This document shows, piece by piece, positions 56,773-64,000 of a DNA stretch of 64,000 nt (positions are counted from its first letter, which is position 1; each line of letters begins with the position of its first letter). Under the pieces are notes generated by a model, which saw only the letters and a list, made by a program, of their open reading frames with translations, made no database searches and was not told the origin of the DNA. The stretch comes from Amyloporia xantha (lineage: Eukaryota > Basidiomycota > Agaricomycetes > Polyporales > Adustoporiaceae): NCBI GenBank assembly GCA_036971615.1, contig JAYKKR010000054.1, forward strand, positions 86,052-150,051. Reading direction: 5' to 3'. The position numbers and the translations under genes are program-made.

Positions 56773-59172
56773 CTAAACAAAGCTTGACGGGTCATCTTCT
56801 GGCAACAGATTTTGCTGAGGCGACGATTCCGATATGACTGCCTCTCCATCTTCGGCTTTCTCATCCCTTTTCTTTTCATCTTCACTCTCTGCGTTCTTCG
56901 AGCGACGTTTTTCGTCCTCGGAGTCGCTATTGCGCGATGCAACAGCTGCATCCGCGTTCTCTTCCTCTTGCTTGCTCTTCCGTTCGTCTAGTTTGCGTTT
57001 CCTCACCTCCAAGCCACCTTTCCATCCGACCCAAGTGTATCTGGGCACATGTGGTCCTCGGACGAGGATGATGAAAAGCATGAAGCCACTCCATGCGAGG
57101 TTGACTGCCGCGGCAGGACGCCACCCGTAGTTGTTGAATAGCTCCGAGCCAACAGCGGTGCCCATGATCTGTCCGAGGAATATCTACATCGATCTTCAAA
57201 TTCAGCCACCAGGCAAGGACAGAGAGATGGTTAGCTCACAGAAATGAGGATGACGGCGTTCATCCGGGAACGGGCATTCAAATCAAGATTGAAGACGGAG
57301 GTGGTGAGGGAGACCTGCACCATCTGGCGGAAGATGTCGATGCCGATGCATACGATGACTACGGCCGCTATGTTGAGGCCGTCAGCGCCGACCATGATGA
57401 CGTGGGTGAGGATGTAGGCCATGCAGGCGATGGCTGTGGCGAACCAAGGGACTAGGGAGTCGATGAGACGTCCCAACGGAGGCGCCATAGCGACCCCCAC
57501 CATTCCTACCAGCCCGAAGAGACCGATGACTAGACTCCACGGAATATGAACATCCGACTGTGGCCTGTAGCGTTGAGAATAACTCACGTGGAGTAGTTAT
57601 AAGGGGGTCCGCCCAGCAGGAATGTGAGTGTCACCTACATTGTTTTCGAACGTCTCAACTCCATTGGGAGTGGCTGAGTGTAAGAGTGGAACTCACCCAG
57701 AAATTGGTATAGCATGCGGCAGAAGGGATGCTGATGAGCACTGCCTGGATGAGCTGGGGCTCTGTCACCGTATACCTCGCCATCGCCCACAGCAGTCCGA
57801 AGAACGTCGCGTTTGGATTCTTCGCCGGGTAGTCGGGAAGCACCAGATACATCCAGATCACCACACCGTATTGCACGCTGAATGCGATGTAATAAACCAC
57901 ACGCCACGATACAAACTGTGCAACGACACCGGCAAGCACTCGTGCAATAAGAATACCGAGAAGCAGCCCGGACATCACCACTGAGAGAGCGGTGGCGCGG
58001 CGTTCGGGCGGTGCCAGATCCGCAACGAGCGGCAGGAGAATTTGGGGTATGACGGTGAATGTACCAACGAGAAAGGTGAGCGCTTCGAAAACAGCCAGAC
58101 TCTTCGTAAACGCGAGTCCAATGGACAAGGTGGCGCAGAGGAAGACGAGCATGAGAATAAGTGGTCGTCGACGAACAAGGTCACTTAAAATTGAGACGAA
58201 TAGCAAGCCGATAGCATACCTGTGATATAAATTTGACAGTGAGAGACCAGCGGTAGGATGCTAATGTGTGACTCACCCGACTTGTACCAACGTAGGGATC
58301 CTCGAGACGGCATCGTATGATACATCGAATGTTTTGGCAAGTTGGACTACAGAAACAAGTTATTTGCTCAGTGAACATGCCACAGAATGGACGCTTGGAC
58401 GCAGGGCAAAGCTGCGATTGAGGGCGAACTACACTAAAGACCGGTGAAAAATATGCTGCATAAATAGGAGACTGAGTATTTGACCAGTGCAGCAGGAAGC
58501 CATACGTCCTTTGGTTTTCAACGCACTGCTGGTAGAATAAAAGTAGTCTCTATCGGGCACAAGTGAAACCTACCGGCCGCCGACACCCACCCACCTCGGA
58601 TCACTGTTCGGCGCAGTCACATGTTTCAAGACAATGACGCACAGGTGAGTACACGGATATTCGGACCGGAAATAACGCCGTATTTTGCGCACGATACGCC
58701 ATGTTCTCTGCACTGGAGCGTAATTCACAGCATTGTCCTCCCGGAGTCACTCAGCCCCACAGGGTTGTAACGAGAGGTCCATAGTGCACAGATTGCAAGT
58801 CGGGCTTAGAAAGGAATGTAACTCACTTAAAAGAGGCTGGCAATAATACAAATTGCCGAGGACTATTGATATAAACGGCCTTCAGGAAGTGCTATGTTCG
58901 TAGTACTGTAGCTAGGACGCACCGAATGTTCCCGCAAACCCAAAGGTTACATTCAGTAACAGTCCAAAGTGCACAGGACGCCCTGGGTCATAGCGAAGAT
59001 GTACGGGTATGGGGATGAAGCCAAAGTCTTTTGTGATGGGAATATACTCGGCTTGAGGTGTGGAAGTAGTCACAGGTGCAATGGCAACGGTCTCGGTGCT
59101 CGACGTCGCAGGAGTCGGAGGCTTGTCTTCCGCAGTGACTGGAGAGTCCGTCATGCTCATGGTCGCGAGCAC
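56773..59172 (-). CDS. MFS transporter 1 (YnfM/bacterial-type NLYYxQPLL family)
   Basis: Exon 1 (start 59172, or Met at 59160) gives a Thr/Pro-rich leader and KDFGFIPIPVHLRYDPGRPV, HFGLLLNVTFGFAGTF. A tiny exon supplies NLYYCQPLL. After a 480-nt intron (58347-58826) comes IQLAKTFDVSYDAVSRIPTL, VQVGYAIGLLFVSILSDLVR (loop 2-3 motif), then LLPLVADLAPPERRATALSV, SWRVVYYIAFSVQYG, LVIGLFGLVGMVGVAMAPPL, GRLIDSLVPWF, VIVCIGIDIFRQMVQVSLTT, FLGQIMGTAVGSELFNNYGW, and RPAAAVNLAWSGFMLFIILV. A highly charged tail (about 90 residues) ends at 56773. About 12 TM helices; the export or import substrate is unknown. Tandem paralogue of the next gene. Confidence 0.87.
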
Positions 59173-59600
59173 GGAGAGTTGCTCTGAATAATTTGATCGA
59201 TATAACTATACTTTTATGATGAAGAACGGGTGGCAAACGTTCGGCTTGATGTATAAGCCTTCTTGCTTATCTGCGCATTGCCGCAGAGCTAACTGCAAAC
59301 TCCGAAGATCTATAGGCGCTTACAGTACACTCTAGAAATACTATGCCGAAGGGATGTTTTGCCCGGCATGATTCAGATCTGCAATGCCAGAGTAAGTGTT
59401 CATTCCTATATGGCCAGTAACATCCTCCATCACCGACCCACCTTTCTCTAGGACTTCGGGTATAGCTTTCTCGTTGCCTCTTTCGTCACCGTCTACCTGC
59501 GTTTCCCTCGGCTTTTCTATCTCACGTATCTTCTCATCGGTCCCGTCCCCACATCTCTCCACCTCTTTCTCAGTCGAATCCCGCGCATCCCCAGTCGCAT

Positions 59601-61698
59601 TTATATCAGCAGCAACAGCAGCCTCAGTATCGGCCTCCTGTTTCTTCTCCTCTCGGCCAGTCTGCTTTTGCGCACCTCCAGTCCACCCTGATACCCGAAC
59701 CACGTATATCTGGACACGTGCGGTCCTCGCAGCAGGATTATGAGAAGCATGAAGCCGGTCCACGCCAAAGATAGCGCCGCCGCGGGGCGCCATCCGTACC
59801 TTGTGAACACCTGGGTGCCAACAGACGTACCCATGACTTGTCCGATGAAAAGCTGCGAGCCGAGGGGTGTAAGCAACATTATTCTGATGGCTTCTCTCGG
59901 CTGGAAGCACGCACCGAAAGGAGCAGCACGGCATTCAGCCGGGCACGCGCGGTGGCGTCAATTCCGAAAACGCGTGTCGTCAGTCCCACTTGCACCATTT
60001 GGCGGAAGACGTCCAACCCGAAACAGACGACGACGACGGCAGCAATGTTCACGCCATCTGCACCTACTGCAAGTGCCTGGAAGACAAGCAAAGCGATGAT
60101 GGCTATGAGGGAGGCGAACCAGGGCACGAGCCCGTCTATGAGGCGGCCTACGAATGGAGCCATCGCTACTCCAAACATTCCCACAAGGCCGAAAAGGCCA
60201 ATGACCAGACTGCATATTGCGTTAGAGAAATCCTGAAGAGGAATGAGAAGACGTACGTGGAATACTGGTATGGCGGACCGCCTAGCAAGAACGTCAGAGT
60301 CACCTAGAATGAGGAGACCGGCTTAACCCCGATGAATAGTACAAGATAACGCTCACATACCCAGAAATTGCTGAAGCAAGCACTCGAAGGCAAGTTAATC
60401 AGGTATGCTTGGATGAGCAGGGGCTCAGTGACCGCAAACTTGGCCATACTATACAGGATCCCAAAATACGTCGCGCCCTTATTCTTTGCGGGATAGTCTG
60501 GGAGCATCAGGTATAGCAGCAATAGCACGAAATATTGCATGCCGATCGCAAGGTAGTATACCACCCGCCATGACACAAATTGTGCGATGATCCCAGCGAG
60601 GACCCGGGCAATGAGTACACCCAAAAGGAGACCGGCAAGGACGATGGAGAGAGCAGATGCACGCCTTTCGGGTGGTGCGAGATCTGCAGCAAGCGGCATA
60701 AGGATCTGCGGGACGACCGTGACAAGCCCGACAAGGAAGCAGAGCGCCTCAAACACGGCCAGGCTCTTCGTGATTGCCAATCCAATCGTAAGTCCTGACG
60801 AGATAAAAATGAGGAGCAGAAGTAGCGGGCGTCGCCGGACCAGGTCGCCCAGGGTGGAGATGAATACTATCCCGACAGCATATCTGTCAATAGGCAGCCG
60901 TCAGAAGCTCGGTAGATTCGATAACGGTCCTCTTGGAGCTCACCCGGCCTGGATTAGTGTAGGAATTCTAGATACCTCGTCATATGTAACATTGAAGGAC
61001 TTGGAGAATTCAACTAGTTGCACAAATCATCAGTAACGCGAAAATGCAGTATCGAGACTGTACTGTAGGGCACGAGTGAAACATACAACAGTGCAGGGTT
61101 CCAGCGAAATACATTGATCATCGTATTTGATATGAAATAAGCAGCGTGACATTAACACAAAACTGAAATGAATGAAATTCACGTCTGGTCAATAGGTGAC
61201 TTGGACGAAAAGTCGTTGTACACATTGGTGATGGGGCTGCTTTTGGGAAAGAAATGACCACAGGCTTTTTATCAAGGGCGCAGGTATGCTTTGGCGTTCA
61301 AAGCCATTACATGTCGCAGTCTAACCTCACCCATACACAAGACTCCTATATAGATTACACCAGAATTTGTAACCACTCACTTAGTAGCGGTTGACAGTAA
61401 TATAAATTTGCAACCACTGAGAAAGCTCCGGATTAGCAAAAACATTCAGGATATAGCGATGGGAACCTTACTAAAGGTGCTCGCAATACCGAATGTCGCA
61501 TTTAGTAGGAGGCCAAAGTGAGCAGGATGCTCTGGGTCGTAACGCAGACGTTTCGGAATAGGGAAGAAAAGCCGAAGTCCCTTGTGATTGTATCTTCTCG
61601 AGTGACATGGGGTGCGGAACTACCGACAGCAGGGTAGCGGCACTAGTGTGCACCGAACGATGTTCCTGTCCTGCCGTCACGGATTGTGTCTCGCTCAT
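59601..61698 (-). pseudogene. MFS transporter 2, tandem paralogue with a broken first exon
   Basis: The same gene plan as MFS 1: exon 1 from 61698, a small exon NLYYCQPLL, a 367-nt intron (61014-61380), then IEFSKSFNVTYDEVSRIPTL, MAITKSLAVFEALCFLVGLV, PLAADLAPPERRASALSIVL, SWRVVYYLAIGMQYF, LVIGLFGLVGMFGVAMAPFV, VVCFGLDVFRQMVQVGLTTR, IGQVMGTSVGTQVFTRYGWR. The body is intact. In exon 1, however, the start frame (MSETQSVTAGQEH), the frame giving APHVTREDTITRDFGF and the frame giving FPIPKRLRYDPEHPAHFGLL are all different, so at least two indels are needed. The C-terminal frame ends at 59601, while the acidic tail homologous to MFS 1 lies in another frame down to 59341. Decayed gene or sequence errors. 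Confidence 0.75.
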
Positions 61699-62177
61699 GT
61701 CTACGAGACTCTACGGATGAACTGCAGGATTATGGGCTGACTGCAAAGCTTCCTAGCCTTCTTATCCTTTTCTTTCACCGCAGATAGTGGGCGCCGAAAC
61801 TTTGAGTGATGGTTAGTCATCCTGTGATAAAGGTTCAGGTTCCCCGCATGTTGCCCGTACCTTGCCCGCACTTGTGTCAGTCAGCACAAAGAAGAGTAGG
61901 GAATCTCCGAGACAGATAATGGTCAAATATTTCACGTAAAGTGGACTGCAACAGGGTCATAGCAGCGAGGCTAGTCAAGACACTGCAGTCCAAACTGAGG
62001 CTGCACAGTATTTAAATATTTTCAATCGCTCAAGCATCTAACTTTGATCGAGATCCACGTCTGCACGTGATCACGATGAGATCTCCCAACTCACTCATCG
62101 AGTTCCTCCTCGACTCGGTTCAGGTTCCCTCAGCTATTCTTGCTTTCGCTCATTTAGATCCCCTTTGTATAGCCATC
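61699..62177. other. divergent intergenic region MFS2/UBC1
   Basis: No gene is seen. TATTTAAATATTTT near 62010 is TATA-like, about 165 bp before the UBC1 start. Confidence 0.45.
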
Positions 62178-63061
62178 ATGGATGCCCGTTTGCGCCGCGT
62201 CAATAAGGAAATTGCAGGTGCGAAGTCAGGACTGGCTTTCATCTGCAGTTGATCGTTCTGACACTATGTCCAGACTGCAAGAATGATAAATCGTCGAACA
62301 TCACCATCGAACTCGTCGACAACTCTCCATTTCATCTCATAGGCGAATTCGATGGCCCGGAAGACACGCCTTACCAAGGCGGTCACTTTCAAGTCGTTCG
62401 TCATTCCTTCTGACTAGATAGACATCCGACCTGGACTTAACACCGCCGCCTCACAGGACATCGTAATTCCAGAATCGTATCCTTTCCAACCGGTCAAAAT
62501 GAAGTTCATAACGAAGGTCTACCACCCGAATGTATCTTCTGCGTCGGGGGCTATCTGTCTGGACATCCTCAAGGATGCATGGAGCCCCGTCCTCACGCTG
62601 AAATCAACACTCATCTCGCTTCAGTCCCTCCTTTGCTCGCCAGAGCCGCGTGATCCACAAGATGCTGAGGTTGCGAAACACTACATGACTAGCAAGAGCA
62701 GCTTTGAGGAGACCGCGAGATATTGGACGCAGATTTATGCAGGGGGTCCGGGACAGGAGGGTGCCACGAATGGGAAGTTGAAGGCGCCGCAGGTACCAAG
62801 GGATGAAGTCGTAATGGCGGGCTTGAATAGGGCGCATGTGGAACAGTTCGGAAACTTTAGGGTTTGAGCGAAGTAAAGTGGTACGTATGCACGTCTATTC
62901 GGACCCATGTAAGTGTTCGCTGACTCTTACATCGCACATACTTGTTGTATGCGCCATCCTTGTCGTTTCAGATCGACGTGTTAAGACGACTCAATTACCG
63001 TGGCGCCAATGTGGCACAGATTAACGATGATAGAGTGGTCGAGGAATTGCTGAAATCATGA
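62178..63061 (+). CDS. UBC1: E2 ubiquitin-conjugating enzyme, UBC1/E2-25K type, UBA domain out of frame
   Basis: E2 enzymes carry ubiquitin as a thioester on a catalytic cysteine. The ATG at 62178 gives [13 protein letters not shown]. After an intron come [56 protein letters not shown] and the catalytic block [39 protein letters not shown] follows. The linker leads to RAHVEQF at 62849. There a single extra G (62850/62851) moves the frame, so the visible frame stops at 62867. The +1 frame continues [10 protein letters not shown], then a GT-AG intron (62881-62971) joins in phase to [20 protein letters not shown] and RVVEELLKS with a stop at 63061. This is a C-terminal UBA domain, as in Ubc1. 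The E2 core is intact. Confidence 0.88.
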
Positions 63062-63540
63062 TACGTCGCGTCGTCACTCGCATGCAGTCTACGGATCCTC
63101 CATTTGCATAATGCTCTGTTGTTTTTCATTATTCCACATTCGAACCATGTATGTGCATTGTAACATCTATTTTATAAGGCCCATCCTTGCCTGCGGCATT
63201 TCATGGTCAAAATCCACGGATGGAATGTTCTGCAGATAAGTATCTTCCGATCGTCCGTCTTGATCAGCACCAGATACTGGGACCTCTCTGAACAGGTTTC
63301 GCTGTCTACGATCGCTTAGAATCTTTTTACCTCCAGCGACGCACAGACAACGGCATATGAACAAGCTTACTAGCGACACTTGTTGCTGACGCGCGCGTTC
63401 GATAATCCTATATGGCTCGTTGATAATTAGCGGAGGACTTTGTGAGCTACTCCAGTAGTGTGATGTATTTACATTGTGACCAGAATGAACCGCAGTAGAG
63501 AAAAGAAAGACATGGTGAGAGATGGTGCAATGATAAACTT
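63062..63540. other. intergenic between convergent genes
   Basis: A minus-strand open stretch (63167 to about 63575) lacks an ATG-led start and a recognisable domain. It could be 3' untranslated sequence of the ArfGAP gene. Confidence 0.4.
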
Positions 63541-64000
63541 TCAGTGACGAGCCACGCTACCTGCCCACCTGCAGCGCTCAGACATCTGGGCGAGGTAGTC
63601 CGATAGCTGAAGAACGGAGACATAAGTAATGAGGATGATGCTATGACGGCGACGACAAACCTTCAGGGCTCCCTGCTCTTATACTCTCACTCAACGTTTT
63701 GGACGTCAGGGTTCGCTAACACCTTCGAGATGGCGTCTTTCGCGGCCATCTCAAGGTTGGAGAGCGCACCATCGCCCATGAGCGCGCCATCTCGCAGGAC
63801 CCAGCCCGCCCATTTCCTCTTCTTCTTCCCGGCCAAAGTACTGGTTTGACGAGATGGACGACGCACCCTGGAAGTGACTGCAGCCGTGGTTCGCGCCTCA
63901 CTGACCGTGGCTGGATCATACGAGTTACGGCCAAAGTACATGTCAGACGATATTGCCTTCTGCTTGCCGAACTTCTCGCGCGCGAACGTCGGCGCCTCCT
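63541..64000 (-). CDS. GLO3: ArfGAP, Glo3-type, C-terminal part (gene runs off the window)
   Basis: The minus strand from the window edge reads EAPTFAREKFGKQKAISSDM, YFGRNSYDPATVSEARTTAA, the Glo3-motif repeats (ISSDMYFGR) found C-terminal to the ArfGAP zinc finger in proteins that drive COPI vesicle uncoating. Exon LSNLEMAAKDAISKVLANPD-VQN is followed by a stop at 63687. Beyond it, one-base shifts reveal ESIRAG and ALK, then after a 54-nt intron (63607-63660) LSDYLAQMSERC, all typical of the Glo3 C-terminus; that frame ends at 63541. Two single extra bases (near 63685 and 63672) would have to be removed to join these. The zinc finger lies outside the window. Confidence 0.75.

Noticed and set aside
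55477..61698. Secondary-metabolite cluster
   Set aside because: No polyketide synthase, NRPS, terpene cyclase or P450 is present; only an SDR and two transporters.
63167..63575. Open minus-strand stretch downstream of GLO3
   Set aside because: No ATG-led start with support and no domain; more likely 3' untranslated sequence.
1..64000. CRISPR arrays, bacterial operons, riboswitches, viral insertions
   Set aside because: Spliceosomal introns and gene content are fungal nuclear. No direct-repeat/spacer array, and no reverse transcriptase, integrase or capsid-like frame was seen.

Overview
The window is nuclear DNA of a filamentous basidiomycete, most likely an Agaricomycete (polypore-like). 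The evidence is genes broken by many 50-70 nt GT-AG introns, basidiomycete-specific families (DUF6533 membrane proteins, the secreted 'glycopeptide' family, the conserved family usually mislabelled geranylgeranyl pyrophosphate synthetase), chitin synthase, and an intron-containing nuclear tRNA-Asn. Coordinates of multi-exon genes are given start codon to stop codon; exon joins were worked out by eye.

The left third (1-20 kb) is accessory, rearranged DNA. Two 780-bp terminal-inverted-repeat elements that look identical lie in opposite orientation at 865-1644 and 7014-7793. One splits a conserved basidiomycete gene (357-2508, minus) and the other splits a short-chain dehydrogenase (SDR) gene (6774-8582, plus); both hosts are pseudogenes. 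The SDR pseudogene opens the left arm of a large imperfect inverted duplication (about 6774-13880 against 15766-18465). The right arm holds an apparently intact SDR copy on the other strand. The left arm also carries two tandem DUF6533 membrane-protein genes that the right arm has lost, except for a last-exon stub at 16680-16808. A small hypothetical gene (14952-15527) sits in the spacer.

The middle (20-45 kb) is a conserved housekeeping block. It holds AFG2 (ribosome-biogenesis AAA ATPase) divergent from GPI16 (GPI transamidase), a four-exon gene for an 80-residue Cys-rich protein, ATP17 (ATP synthase subunit f) divergent from tRNA-Asn(GUU), an MFS monocarboxylate-type transporter, a chitin synthase, an F-box protein, the microtubule end-binding protein EB1, and a single-pass membrane protein.

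The right part (45-64 kb) holds a seven-TM-like membrane protein, an amino-acid permease with a striking 1.9-kb CpG-depleted core, intronless HEM13, an SDR facing two tandem paralogous MFS transporters, an E2 ubiquitin-conjugating enzyme (UBC1 type) and the 3' end of an ArfGAP (GLO3 type). Small indels in the first exon of the second MFS gene, in UBC1 and in GLO3 suggest either local decay or base-calling errors near the window end.

No complete new biochemical system is evident. The most unusual structures are the paired elements with divergent tRNA-like Pol III modules, the asymmetric palindrome, and the sharp-edged CpG desert inside a live gene.
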